Below are positions 52,699-62,050 of a DNA stretch of 64,000 nt, piece after piece (position 1 is the stretch's first letter; each line of letters opens with the position of its first letter). This DNA is from an uncultured Actinomycetes bacterium. GTDB lineage: Bacteria > Actinomycetota > Actinomycetes > Mycobacteriales > Nakamurellaceae. Location of the stretch: assembly GCA_937926105.1 (NCBI GenBank), contig CALANS010000066.1, positions 1 to 64,000 on the forward strand, in the 5' to 3' direction. The position numbers and the translations under genes were made by a program. Under the pieces are notes generated by a model that was not told the origin of the DNA, searched no databases, and saw nothing but the letters and a program-made list of their open reading frames with translations.

Positions 52699-53184
52699 TC
52701 ACCGCCGCTCAGCAAAGAACGTCTCCAGCAGACCGGCGCACTCGGCCTCCAGCACCCCGCCCCGGACTTGCACCCGGTGCGTCAGCCGCCGATCCCGCAG
52801 CACATCCCACAGCGACCCGGCCGCTCCGGTCTTGGGCTCCCAGCAGCCGAACACCACGCGCTCGATCCGCGCCGCCACCAGCGCCCCGGCGCACATGGTG
52901 CACGGTTCCACCGTGACGGCCAGCGTGAGCCCGGCGAGATTCCACGACCCGAGAACGACGGCCGCCGCCCGCAGCGCCAGGATCTCCGCGTGGGCCGTCG
53001 GATCACGCAGGGCCTCCCGCGCGTTGTGCCCTCGCGCCAGCACTCTGCCATCCGGCCCGCAGACCACCGCGCCGACCGGGACATCCGCCGACGCAACCGC
53101 CAGCCGCGCCTGGGCGAGCGCCTCGAGCATCAACGCGCGGTCGGCCGCACCCACCGACGCAGGCACTTCCGGAACCCCCGTCAC
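52699..53184 (-). CDS. tadA: tRNA-specific adenosine deaminase
   Basis: This 161-residue protein converts the wobble adenosine of tRNA-Arg to inosine. Zinc ligands and the proton shuttle are visible: HAE at 65-67 and PCTMC at 94-98 (Cys95, Cys98). The C-terminal helix ECAGLLETFF is complete. Neighbours (tadA-associated gene, tyrA, tRNA-Ser) form an arrangement known from other Actinomycetota, which supports a chromosomal location. Confidence 0.93.
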   Translation of the reverse strand: MTGVPEVPASVGAADRALMLEALAQARLAVASADVPVGAVVCGPDGRVLARGHNAREALRDPTAHAEILALRAAAVVLGSWNLAGLTLAVTVEPCTMCAGALVAARIERVVFGCWEPKTGAAGSLWDVLRDRRLTHRVQVRGGVLEAECAGLLETFFAERR

Positions 53185-53199
53185 CGATACGTCGCAGGC

Positions 53200-53685
53200 T
53201 CAGTCGTGCTCGACGTCCACCACCGCGCCGAGCTCACCGCCGAAGCCGCACCGCTCGGCGATCATCTGCAACTGCTCGTCGGGATACAGATCCTCGTCGT
53301 CCACGATCAGCTGCATCTCCTGCTCGGACAGCCCGAAGTCGGCCAGCAGCGCCAGGTCGCCCTCCGGCCACGGTTCGTCGTCGACATCGTCCTCGTCGGG
53401 GGTGGGCACGCCCAGCAGGTCCAGGATGTCGGCTGCCAGGTCGTAGTCCAACGCCGCCGTGGCGTCCGAGACCAGCAGCGACGCCCCGCCCGGCACCGGC
53501 CGCACGATGGCGAAGAACTCCTCGTCCACGGCGAGCATGGCGAACACCGCCGCCCCGCCGGAGGCCACCCGGCGCAGCGCCGTGATCACCCCGTCCAGGT
53601 CGTCCAGCAGCTCCTCGCCCAGCAGCGAGCAGCGCCAGCTGCCCTCCTCGCGTGCGACAGCGACCGCGAACCCATCTGTGCTCAC
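53200..53685 (-). CDS. tRNA adenosine deaminase-associated protein
   Basis: This 161-residue protein is acidic, with a strand-rich first half (FAVAVAREEGSWRCSLLGEEL) and a helical end (SEQEMQLIVDDEDLYPDEQLQMIAERCGF). It matches the conserved actinobacterial family encoded directly before tadA. Its biochemical role is not established. It ends 15 bp before tadA starts, so the two are probably cotranscribed. Confidence 0.8.
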   Translation of the reverse strand: MSTDGFAVAVAREEGSWRCSLLGEELLDDLDGVITALRRVASGGAAVFAMLAVDEEFFAIVRPVPGGASLLVSDATAALDYDLAADILDLLGVPTPDEDDVDDEPWPEGDLALLADFGLSEQEMQLIVDDEDLYPDEQLQMIAERCGFGGELGAVVDVEHD

Positions 53686-53832
53686 GACGCAAACGGTACG
53701 TGAGCGATGCGGACCCGGCCATGGCTGGCCACGATCAACTGCCGATCACGTTCGGACATCGCTTCCGATTCGCGCGTCGCTGCCGCTCGGGACCCGCAGA
53801 GCACGGCAGGATCACCACCGGGAGGTGACGGG

Positions 53833-54849
53833 ATGCCCGCAGAACACCCGCCCACCGGGAACGGCCCGCTGCCTGCCGCGCTGTGCGTGCTGGGGATGGG
53901 GCTGATCGGTGGTTCCCTGATGCGCGCCGCCGCCCCCCACCTGCCGGTGTTCGGCTGGTCGCGTGGCGAGGACACCCGGCAGGCCGCCGCCGACGACGGC
54001 TTCGAGGTGCCGGACACGGTCGAACACGCGCTGCGCCGGGCGGTGGCCGTCGACGCGCTGGTCGTGCTGGCCGCGCCGGTGACGGCGTTCCGCCCGCTGC
54101 TGCGCTCCATCGGAGAACTGGCCCCCATGGTCCGACTCACCGACGTCGCCGGGGTGAAAGCGCCGGTGGCCGAGTTGGTCGCCGAGTTGGTGCCGCGGGC
54201 CCGGTACATCGGCTCGCATCCGATGACGGGGACGGAGCATTCCGGCTGGTCAGCGGGGTCGGCAGAGTTGTTCGACGACCGGGTATGGGTGACGACGCTG
54301 CAGGACGACTCCCGGATCGAGGACTGGGCGCCGGTCGCGGGGCTGGCCCTGGCGGTCGGCTCTCGGGTGGTGCCCGCCGAGCCGGAGGCGCACGACGATG
54401 CGGCCGCGCGGGTCTCTCACCTGCCGCATCTGTTGGCGCTGGCGCTGGCGCAGGTCGGCCAGGCGGGCGGGGCGCTGGCGCTGTCCCTGGCGGCCGGGTC
54501 GTTCGCCGACGGCACCCGGGTGGCCGGCACCCGACCGGAGCTGATTCGCGCGATGTGCGAGAGCAACGCCGATCGGCTGGTGCAGGTACTGGACGAGACG
54601 CTGGCGCAGCTGGGAGTGGCGCGGGCGTCGTTGGCGTCCAGCGGGTCGCTGGCCAAGATCACCGCGGGCGGTCACCAGGCTCGGCTGGCCCTGGACGGCC
54701 GGCTGGAGGGTCTGGAGCCGGTGCGGCTGGCCGGTGACGACCTGGTCGAGCAGTTGCTCGCGGTCGGGGCGGGCGGCGGCCACGTGACCGGGATCGAGCA
54801 GGGCCCGGATGGGCTCGCCGTGCACACGCTCTACCCGGCCGGCGACTGA
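53833..54849 (+). CDS. tyrA: Prephenate dehydrogenase
   Basis: This 338-residue enzyme makes 4-hydroxyphenylpyruvate from prephenate on the tyrosine pathway. The NAD site is LGMGLIGGSL near residue 20. IGSHPMTGTEHSGW carries the conserved catalytic His region. ATG 53,833 is fixed by GGAGGTGACGGG; the frame upstream is open but lacks coding character. It is divergent from the tadA-associated gene and convergent with hmgA. Confidence 0.92.
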   Translation: MPAEHPPTGNGPLPAALCVLGMGLIGGSLMRAAAPHLPVFGWSRGEDTRQAAADDGFEVPDTVEHALRRAVAVDALVVLAAPVTAFRPLLRSIGELAPMVRLTDVAGVKAPVAELVAELVPRARYIGSHPMTGTEHSGWSAGSAELFDDRVWVTTLQDDSRIEDWAPVAGLALAVGSRVVPAEPEAHDDAAARVSHLPHLLALALAQVGQAGGALALSLAAGSFADGTRVAGTRPELIRAMCESNADRLVQVLDETLAQLGVARASLASSGSLAKITAGGHQARLALDGRLEGLEPVRLAGDDLVEQLLAVGAGGGHVTGIEQGPDGLAVHTLYPAGD

Positions 54850-54878
54850 CCGATCGCCGCGGCGGCGACGGAGCCGGC

Positions 54879-54959
54879 GTGGCGCGCAGGGTCCTGACGC
54901 TCGCTGGCGCGGTGTCGGCGTGGCGCGCGTGTCCGGACGCTCGCCGACGCCGTGTCGGC
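54879..54959. repeat. Imperfect 41-bp tandem duplication
   Basis: Two units, 54,879-54,919 and 54,920-54,959, both begin GTGGCGCGC and end GTGTCGGC, with scattered differences. They lie just after tyrA in the convergent gap. They look like a local duplication. Confidence 0.6.
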
Positions 54960-54971
54960 GGCCTATCCTTC

Positions 54972-55085
54972 TGCTCCGTCTCACGGAGCAATGCCGTTAC
55001 TGCTCCGCCTTACGGAGCAGAGGCCAAGGCTGCGCCACCCGCCATCCACCATCCGAGCCGGCGCCATCCACCATCCGAGCCGGCG
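54972..55085. repeat. Two hairpins and a 22-bp tandem repeat between tyrA and hmgA
   Basis: TGCTCCG-N5-CGGAGCA occurs twice (54,972-54,990 and 55,001-55,019). It is followed by a perfect 22-bp tandem duplication (55,042-55,063 and 55,064-55,085, starting CCATCCACC). The two 7-bp-stem hairpins may be bidirectional terminators for the convergent genes. The tandem repeat has no obvious role. Confidence 0.65.
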
Positions 55086-55097
55086 CCATCCGCCACG

Positions 55098-56321
55098 TCA
55101 CTCCTGGGGCCCGCGGCCCGACCACGACCACGCGTATCGGCCGTCGTCCACCGCCAGCCCGCCCTCGCCGAGTTCCAGCGGTCGGAAGGTGTCGATCATC
55201 ACCGCGAGCTCGTCGAAGTAGTGCTTGCCGATGGCGGCCTCCACCGCGCCGGGCTGCGGCCCGTGCGAGTGCCCACCCGGGTGCACCGAGATGGATCCGC
55301 GACCGATACCGGATCCCTTGCGTGCCTCGTAGTCCCCGTCGACGTAGAACATGATCTCGTCGGAGTCCACGTTGGAGTGGTAGTAGGGCACCGGGATCGA
55401 CAGCGGGTGGTAGTCCACCTTGCGCGGCACGAAGTTGCACACCACGAAGTTGATCCCCTCGAAGACCTGGTGCACCGGTGGCGGCTGATGCACCCGCCCG
55501 GTGATCGGCTCGAAGTCGGACACATTGAACGTGTACGGGTACAGGCAGCCGTCCCAGCCGACCACGTTGAACGGGTGCTCCGGCGTCACCACGATCGACC
55601 CGACGATGCCGCTCGGTCCGTTGCCCCGGTGCTTCGTATAGACCTCTGTGTCCGATCCAGCGTCCGTTCCGTCCGCAAGCAACGGTTCGCTCGGCCCGTG
55701 CAGATCCCTTTCGCAGTACGGGGAATGCTCCAGCAGCTGCCCGAACCGGGACAGATACCGCTTGGGCGGCCCGATGTGGCAGTTGCCCTCGATGGCGTAC
55801 AGCCGCAGCGGCCCGGAGTCCGGGTTGGGCAGCCAGCGATGCACGGTCGCCCGCGGGATGATCGCGTAGTCCCCCGGCCGCACCGGCAACGCCCCGAACA
55901 CCGTCTCCACGGTCCCGGAACCGGCCTCCACGTAGACGCATTCGTCACCGATCGCGTTGCGGTACAACGGGCTCGGCTCCGCACACACCACATACGAGAT
56001 GCGCACATCACCGTTGCCGAGCACCAGCCGGCGCCCCGTCACCGCATCCACGCCACGACCCGGATCGTCGCCCGGGAACAGATCGTGCAGCTTCAGGTGC
56101 CGGGGTTTGAGGGGGTGGTTCGGGGTGGTCGTCAGGTCCGGCAGATCCCAGTTCCGGGCGTCGACCATGGCCGAGGGAATGCCCCGGTGGTAGAGCAGCG
56201 AACAGTCCGAGGAGAAGCCCTCCTCGCCCATCAGTTCCTCGGAGTAGAGCACTCCGACGGGGTCGCGGAACTGCGTGTGACGCTTGGGCGGCACCTCGCC
56301 GACCTGGCGGTAGTAGGCCAT
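55098..56321 (-). CDS. hmgA: Homogentisate 1,2-dioxygenase
   Basis: This 407-residue iron enzyme opens the ring of homogentisate to maleylacetoacetate in tyrosine and phenylalanine breakdown. Iron-site residues are visible in YYHSNVDSDEIMFYVDG (His and Glu) and HPGGHSHGPQPG (His). The cupin half (GDYAIIPRATVHRW) is complete. It is divergent from the unknown gene and fahA. The maleylacetoacetate isomerase step is not seen in this window. Confidence 0.95.
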   Translation of the reverse strand: MAYYRQVGEVPPKRHTQFRDPVGVLYSEELMGEEGFSSDCSLLYHRGIPSAMVDARNWDLPDLTTTPNHPLKPRHLKLHDLFPGDDPGRGVDAVTGRRLVLGNGDVRISYVVCAEPSPLYRNAIGDECVYVEAGSGTVETVFGALPVRPGDYAIIPRATVHRWLPNPDSGPLRLYAIEGNCHIGPPKRYLSRFGQLLEHSPYCERDLHGPSEPLLADGTDAGSDTEVYTKHRGNGPSGIVGSIVVTPEHPFNVVGWDGCLYPYTFNVSDFEPITGRVHQPPPVHQVFEGINFVVCNFVPRKVDYHPLSIPVPYYHSNVDSDEIMFYVDGDYEARKGSGIGRGSISVHPGGHSHGPQPGAVEAAIGKHYFDELAVMIDTFRPLELGEGGLAVDDGRYAWSWSGRGPQE

Positions 56322-56493
56322 CTCGTTTCTCCCGATCGGCGGTACGACACTGTCCGATTCGCCCCGCCGCGGCGATGCCGCGACCGCCGGGCACTCCGGC
56401 TGCTCGATCCCCGACGATTGGCTACGCTTCGAGTCATGTCAAGACGTCGCGGATCCGGCCGGAGGATTGCACAGATGCTCCGGGCGATCGCCG

Positions 56494-57417
56494 ATGGCGG
56501 TGGACACATTGTCCAGTGATCAGGCAACCACCCCGACAGGTCTGGTCGATCTGCTGATCGACGACGCAGCGGTGTTCCCGCCCGGGCTGGCCGCCGTGGG
56601 CGATGCCGTGCCGGCACACCGCCGGATCCGGGCCTCGGCGCTGGGCCGCTTCGTCGGGCCGTTCCTGCTGCCGGCCACTGCCTGGCGCGACCTGGTGCCG
56701 CTGCTGGACGACGAGTCTCCGCTGCCGGTGGTGCTGATCTCCCGCCGCGGCGACGATATCGCCGACCTGGCGCCGGCGTTGCGCGGGTTGGGCCGCGAGC
56801 GCGGCGCGCGGGTGGCGGGAGTGGAACTCGCGCTGCCGGCGGGCGAGAGCGATCCGCGACCCACGCTGGCGGCTGCGGCCGAGATGCTGACCGTGCATCA
56901 GGCGGTGACGGTGGAGTTCGACGGCACCGACCCGGATCGAGCGCTGGCCGCCCTGGCCGAGGCCCGGCGTTCCGGTGACCGTGCGGTGCGCGGAAAGTTT
57001 CGCACCGGCGGCACCCGACCACAGGACTCGCCGGATGCCGGCGTGCTGGCGGAGGTCATCGCGGCCGCGACCGGCCGGCACGTGCCGATCAAGTTCACCG
57101 CCGGCCTGCATCACGCGGTGACCGGCCCGCACGGGCCCGGCGGCAGCGTGCAGTACGGGGTGCTCAACGTGGTCCTCGCGGTGCACCGGGCCGCCGGGGT
57201 CGATGCGCGCGCGGGCAGCGTGCCGGCCCGCCGGGTGGTGGACTCGCTGCGCACGGACGACCCGGATGCGTTGGCGGCACAGGCGATCTCGCTGGACCCG
57301 GCACAGGTTCGGACGGTTCGCTCGGTGTTCACCTCGTTCGGCTGCTGCGAAGTGACAGAGCCCATCGCGGAGCTGACGGCCCTCGGTGTGATCACCCCGG
57401 AGGGGAGGATGCCGTGA
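56494..57417 (+). CDS. Unknown protein between hmgA and fahA
   Basis: The protein has about 307 residues from ATG 56,494; TTG 56,467 is possible upstream. Alternating strands and helices (PVVLISRRGDDIADL, VPIKFTAGLHHAV, RAVRGKFRTGG) suggest a TIM-barrel. KFRTGG and KFTAGLHH look like conserved active-site-like segments. It overlaps fahA by four bases (GTGA), so it is translated with it and should act in the same pathway. No function is assigned; a missing isomerase activity is only speculation. Confidence 0.65.
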   Translation: MAVDTLSSDQATTPTGLVDLLIDDAAVFPPGLAAVGDAVPAHRRIRASALGRFVGPFLLPATAWRDLVPLLDDESPLPVVLISRRGDDIADLAPALRGLGRERGARVAGVELALPAGESDPRPTLAAAAEMLTVHQAVTVEFDGTDPDRALAALAEARRSGDRAVRGKFRTGGTRPQDSPDAGVLAEVIAAATGRHVPIKFTAGLHHAVTGPHGPGGSVQYGVLNVVLAVHRAAGVDARAGSVPARRVVDSLRTDDPDALAAQAISLDPAQVRTVRSVFTSFGCCEVTEPIAELTALGVITPEGRMP

Positions 57418-58649
57418 GCGCTGCATCCGGTCCGATCACCTGGGTGCCGGGAGCGGCCGGCTCCGGGTACGACGTGGATCACCTGCCGTTCGGAGTGTTT
57501 CACGGCGGTGACGAGCCCTCGAGGGTCGGCGTCCGGATCGGCGGGTTCGTGCTCGCAGCGGGCGCCGCCGCCGAGCACAGCGGCATGGAATCCGGCCACC
57601 TCTGGGACACCGACACCCTGGAGCCGTTCCTGGCCGCCGGCCCGCGCGCCTGGGCCGCCGCGCGCGCGTGGCTGACCTCGGTGCTCACCGACCCCGAGTA
57701 CCGAGGAGCCGTCCAGCCGCACCTGCGCGCGGCGGACGACGTCACGATGGTGCTGCCGTTCCGGGTCGGCGACTACGTCGACTTCTACGCCAGCGAGCAC
57801 CACGCGTCGAACCTGGGCCGATTGTTCCGGCCGGACGGGGAACCGTTGCTGCCCAACTGGAAGCACCTGCCGGTCGGCTACCACGGCCGGTCCCAGACCG
57901 TTGTGGTCTCCGGCACCCCGATCATCCGGCCACGCGGGCAGCTCCGACCGCCCGGCGCCGATGCCCCGGTCTTCGGACCGAGTACCCGGCTGGACATCGA
58001 GGCCGAACTGGGTTTCGTGGTGGGCGCCGGCTCCACGCTCGGAATCCCGGTCCCCGCCGGCGCCTTCGCCGACACCGTGTTCGGGGTGTCGCTGGTGAAC
58101 GACTGGAGCGCCCGGGACATCCAGTCCTGGGAGTACGTGCCGCTCGGCCCGTTCCTGGGCAAGTCGTTCGCCACCTCGATCTCACCGTGGATCACCCCGC
58201 TCGCCGCACTGGCCGCCGCACGAGTACCGCCCCCGCCGCGCACCGTGCCGCTACTGGACTACCTGGCCGACGATCCCACCGAGCCGTGGGGGCTGGACCT
58301 GTCGTTGGAGGTCCGGTGGAACGACACCATCGTGTCCCGCCCGCCGTACGCCTCGATGTACTTCACGGGCGCGCAAATGCTGGCACACACCACCATCAAT
58401 GGCGCAAGCGTGCAGCCGGGCGACCTGTACGCCTCCGGCACCATCTCCGGCCCGGATCCCGGCCAACAGGGGTCCTTCATCGAGCTCGCCTGGGGCGGCG
58501 CGGAGCCGGTTCGGCTGGCCGACGGTTCGACGCGCACGTTCCTGGCCGACGGCGACACGGTGACGATTTCCGCGACGGCACCCTCGATCTCGGGAGAGCG
58601 AATCCAGCTGGGTTCCGTCACCGGTACCATCGCCCCAGCCCGAACCTGA
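57414..58649 (+). CDS. fahA: Fumarylacetoacetase
   Basis: This 411-residue protein splits fumarylacetoacetate into fumarate and acetoacetate, the last step of homogentisate breakdown. It has the N-terminal SH3-like part (DHLPFGVFH), the metal site DIEAELGFVVG and DWSARDIQSWEYVPLGPFLGKSF, and the family end region (YASGTISGPDPGQQGSFIELAWGG). The GTG start overlaps the upstream stop. It is complete. Confidence 0.95.
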   Translation: MSAASGPITWVPGAAGSGYDVDHLPFGVFHGGDEPSRVGVRIGGFVLAAGAAAEHSGMESGHLWDTDTLEPFLAAGPRAWAAARAWLTSVLTDPEYRGAVQPHLRAADDVTMVLPFRVGDYVDFYASEHHASNLGRLFRPDGEPLLPNWKHLPVGYHGRSQTVVVSGTPIIRPRGQLRPPGADAPVFGPSTRLDIEAELGFVVGAGSTLGIPVPAGAFADTVFGVSLVNDWSARDIQSWEYVPLGPFLGKSFATSISPWITPLAALAAARVPPPPRTVPLLDYLADDPTEPWGLDLSLEVRWNDTIVSRPPYASMYFTGAQMLAHTTINGASVQPGDLYASGTISGPDPGQQGSFIELAWGGAEPVRLADGSTRTFLADGDTVTISATAPSISGERIQLGSVTGTIAPART

Positions 58650-58684
58650 CCGGGCACGAACCGATCCGACCCGAAATCTGATCC

Positions 58685-60286
58685 ATGGCCCCCAGCGCGA
58701 AAACCACTGTCGTCGCCGGTGCCACCGTGCACACCCTGGACGACGCATACGGAACCGTGCAGGCGCTGGCGGTGCGCGGCGACCGAATCCTCGCGGCCGG
58801 CACGCTCGCGCAGTGCCGGGATGTGGCCGGTCCAGGAGCCGACACCATGGACCTGGCGGGCAGCACGATCGTCCCCGGCCTGACCGACAGCCACCTGCAC
58901 ACCGCCGAGTACGCCCGCAGTCTGGTCTCGGTCGATCTGCGCCACGCCGCCAGCCTTGCCGACGCGCTGGCCGAGGTGGACCGGCACGCCGCGGCGATGC
59001 CCGCCGACGCCTGGATCCTCGGCGGTGGCTGGGACTTTCACCGCTGGTCCGTCCCGGTGCAGCCGCATCGCCGCGACCTTGACGCCGTGGCACCGGACCG
59101 GCCGGCCGCGCTGCACAGCATCGATATCCACACCGCGTGGCTGAACTCGGCCGCGCTGGCCTGGCTCGGCATCGACCGGCACAGCGCCGATCCGCCGGGC
59201 GGTCAGATCGTCCGGGACACGGACGGCGAGCCGACCGGCATCCTGCGGGAGTCCGCCACCGCCCTGCTGCGCGCGGCGCTGCCGGCGGACGGCTCCCTGC
59301 CCGATCTGCTGCGCGCGGCGCTGCCGACGCTGCTCTCGCACGGCATCACCAGCGTGCATGACATCGACGGCGCCGAGGCCCGCGCGGCATTTCGGACCCT
59401 GCGCGCCGCGGGCGATCTGCCGATCCGGGTGCACACGCTGATCCGGCAGCCGGAGCTGCCGGCCGCCCTCGCCCAGGGTTGGCGCACCGGCGACGGTGAC
59501 CCGTGGCTGCGCATCGGGCCGGTCAAGCTGTTCACCGACGGCGCACTGGGCTCGCACTCCTGTTTAATGTCACGCGGTTTCGCCGATGAGCCGGATAATC
59601 ACGGAATTGCCGTCACCGGCCCCGCCGAACTCCGGGAGCTGGTTCACACCGCCTCGCGTGCGGGCATTGCGGTGGCCGCGCACGCCATCGGCGACGCCGC
59701 CAACCACCTGCTGCTGGATGCGCTGCAGACCGCCGCGGCAGCGTCACCGGACACACGGCCCGAGTCGCGGCTGCGCCACCGCGTCGAGCACGCCCAGTTC
59801 CTGCAGGCCGCCGACGTCGGCAGGTTCGCCCGGCTCGGCGTGATCGCCTCCATGCAGCCCACTCACTGCACCAGCGATATCGCGCTGGTGCAGCGCATGC
59901 TCGCCGGGCACGAGGTGGCGCGCTACGCTTGGCGATCGCTGCTGGACGCCGGTGCCGTGGTGACGTTCGGCTCCGACGCGCCGGTGGAGGACCCCAATCC
60001 GTGGCTGGGCATTCACGCGGCGGTGACGAGGCAGCGAGTGGACGGCACCCCCGCCGGGGGGTGGGTCCCGGAGGAGCGCATCACGCTGGCGCAGGCGCTG
60101 CGCGGCTACACCGTGGCGCCCGCCTACGCCTCGGGCGAGGAGCGGCTCAAGGGTCGGTTGCGACCGGGCATGCTGGCCGACTTCGCCGTCCTCACGCAGG
60201 ACCCGTTCGACGTCGATCCCTCGGCGCTGCATGGCATCTCCGTGACAGCCACGGTGGTAGGCGGGCGGACCCGGTGGTCCGCGTGA
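58685..60286 (+). CDS. Amidohydrolase family protein, YtcJ-like
   Basis: This 533-residue protein has the metal-binding DSHLHTAEYA (HxH), the GPVKLFTDGALGSHS segment with the carboxylated-Lys type site, later His residues in VAAHAIGDAANH and RHRVEHAQF, and FGSDAPVEDPNPW. These match the amidohydrolase-3/YtcJ family of metal-dependent hydrolases. The substrate is unknown. It follows fahA by 35 bp, so it may be in the same transcript. Confidence 0.88.
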   Translation: MAPSAKTTVVAGATVHTLDDAYGTVQALAVRGDRILAAGTLAQCRDVAGPGADTMDLAGSTIVPGLTDSHLHTAEYARSLVSVDLRHAASLADALAEVDRHAAAMPADAWILGGGWDFHRWSVPVQPHRRDLDAVAPDRPAALHSIDIHTAWLNSAALAWLGIDRHSADPPGGQIVRDTDGEPTGILRESATALLRAALPADGSLPDLLRAALPTLLSHGITSVHDIDGAEARAAFRTLRAAGDLPIRVHTLIRQPELPAALAQGWRTGDGDPWLRIGPVKLFTDGALGSHSCLMSRGFADEPDNHGIAVTGPAELRELVHTASRAGIAVAAHAIGDAANHLLLDALQTAAAASPDTRPESRLRHRVEHAQFLQAADVGRFARLGVIASMQPTHCTSDIALVQRMLAGHEVARYAWRSLLDAGAVVTFGSDAPVEDPNPWLGIHAAVTRQRVDGTPAGGWVPEERITLAQALRGYTVAPAYASGEERLKGRLRPGMLADFAVLTQDPFDVDPSALHGISVTATVVGGRTRWSA

Positions 60287-60311
60287 TCGCCATGCAGGTC
60301 GGTCTGGCACA

Positions 60312-61325
60312 GTGATGGCACTCATCCCGGTCCGCGACAAGGGAGCTCCCGTGCCCAGCCATCCACCCATCGACCCCGACATTGCCACCGCATTGTCCGG
60401 GCCGGACGTGCTCCCGGCATCGGTGTACCCGCAAGACATTCCCGGCCGCCGAGCGACCGCCGCCGTCGACCGGGAACAGCTGACCCGCGGCGGCGCCATC
60501 ACGTTGACCGAGATCACGCTCGACGGGCCGGCCGACAACCCACAGATCCCCGCGCTGGTGCTCGCCCGGACGACGCCGGGCGGCCGGTCCCCGTCCGGTC
60601 CGGGCATCCTGTACATCCACGGCGGCGGCATGGTGACCGGCCGGCGCGACACCATTGACGGCACCATCGTGGACGCTGTCCTTCGGGGCGCCATCGTCAT
60701 CTCCCCCGAGTACCGGCTGGCGCCGGAGCACCCGTATCCGGCGGCGATCGACGACTGCTTCGCCGCCTGGAATGCGGTGCGGAAGCGCGCACCGGAGTGG
60801 GGCATCGACCCGGCCACGCTGGCGATCGCCGGTTCCAGTGCCGGCGCCGGACTCGCGGCCGGCACCACGCTGCTGATCCGGGACCGGCGCGCGCCGCTGC
60901 CCGCCCTGCAGATCCTGTTCTGCCCGATGCTGGACGACCGCGAGATCACCGCATCCTCCACCGAACTCGAGGGCGAGGGCCGCTGGGATCGCATCGCCAA
61001 CCACACCGGATGGTCGGCGTATCTGGGAGACCGACACGGCGGTGACGACGTTCCGAGCTACGCCGCGCCGTCCCGTGCCACCGATCTCGCCGGGCTGCCG
61101 CCGACCTTCATCGACGTCGGCGACGTGGAAACGTTCCGAGACGAGGACATCGACTACGCCGCCCGGCTGTCCCGCGCCGGGGTGCCGGTGGAACTGCATG
61201 TCTGGCCGGGCGGGGTGCACGGATTCACCACACTGGCACCGCAGGCGGCGCTGTCCCGTGCGGCGCTCGCCGCGCGCTCGGCGTACCTGGAGCGGAACCT
61301 GCTGGGGAGCAACCGAAGGGGCTGA
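60312..61325 (+). CDS. Alpha/beta hydrolase, hormone-sensitive-lipase type
   Basis: This 337-residue esterase has the oxyanion motif YIHGGGMVTG, the nucleophile motif GSSAGAGLA and the terminal Asp and His in DVGDVETFRDED and WPGGVHGF. These define the HSL/acetyl-hydrolase group. The natural substrate is unknown. The start GTG 60,312 is followed directly by an ATG. It is close to its neighbours on both sides. Confidence 0.88.
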   Translation: MMALIPVRDKGAPVPSHPPIDPDIATALSGPDVLPASVYPQDIPGRRATAAVDREQLTRGGAITLTEITLDGPADNPQIPALVLARTTPGGRSPSGPGILYIHGGGMVTGRRDTIDGTIVDAVLRGAIVISPEYRLAPEHPYPAAIDDCFAAWNAVRKRAPEWGIDPATLAIAGSSAGAGLAAGTTLLIRDRRAPLPALQILFCPMLDDREITASSTELEGEGRWDRIANHTGWSAYLGDRHGGDDVPSYAAPSRATDLAGLPPTFIDVGDVETFRDEDIDYAARLSRAGVPVELHVWPGGVHGFTTLAPQAALSRAALAARSAYLERNLLGSNRRG

Positions 61326-61330
61326 GTCAC

Positions 61331-62026
61331 ATGCGCGAGTCAGATGGCACATCCTGGCGGTTCACCGAAGACGTCGCCGAGCTGCCGCACCTGGCGCTGT
61401 ACCTCCGGGATGCGGTGCGGCTCCCGGTGCCGGACGCCCCGGATCTGCCTCCCCGGCTGGACGCCCCGATACCCGACCGGTCGGAGGTGCTGGGCGCCGC
61501 CGACCTGCCGGCCGCCGCCGCGCAATGGGCCCGGTGGTGGGCCGCCATCATCGATGCCGAGGCGCGCTCCGACGACCAGCCGCCGAGTGCCGGAGCCGAC
61601 CCGCATGAGGCAGCCCGGGCGCGGCTGCGCGCCGCCGGGGACGCACGGCGGCCGGTACTCCCCGAACCGCCGGATTTCGCGGCTCTGACGGACTTCCCGG
61701 AGCTGCAGCGAGCGGTCGCCGCGACGTTCACGGAGGCGACCCGCCTGGTGAGCAAACACCGCCGGAACCTGCTGTTCCACGACCGGCCGGCGCAGATTCC
61801 GTGGGTGCTGCTGTCCGGCGTGGCCGAGCAGGTGGCGACCGATCGCGCCGTGCCGACCACCGCGCTGCACGGTCGCGTCGAGGTGCTGATGGTGCAGGGC
61901 AGCTGGTGGACCCTGCACTCCCCGGGCGTAGCACTGGCATCGGTGGCGGCGGCGCGCGACCGCGGTGTCGCCACCGAGCTGGTGACCAGGGTGTTCACCT
62001 CGGCCCTGGATGGCGCCACCGACTGA
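61331..62026 (+). CDS. Hypothetical protein
   Basis: This 231-residue protein has a helical middle (AAAAQWARWWAAIIDAE) and a C-terminal part with VEVLMVQGSWWTLHSPGVALAS that looks like strands. No membrane segment or known motif. It begins five bases after the esterase gene. Codon bias is like its neighbours. Function is unknown. Confidence 0.65.
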   Translation: MRESDGTSWRFTEDVAELPHLALYLRDAVRLPVPDAPDLPPRLDAPIPDRSEVLGAADLPAAAAQWARWWAAIIDAEARSDDQPPSAGADPHEAARARLRAAGDARRPVLPEPPDFAALTDFPELQRAVAATFTEATRLVSKHRRNLLFHDRPAQIPWVLLSGVAEQVATDRAVPTTALHGRVEVLMVQGSWWTLHSPGVALASVAAARDRGVATELVTRVFTSALDGATD

Positions 62027-62050
62027 CCCAGGCCGAGCGAGCCGCGGCTG

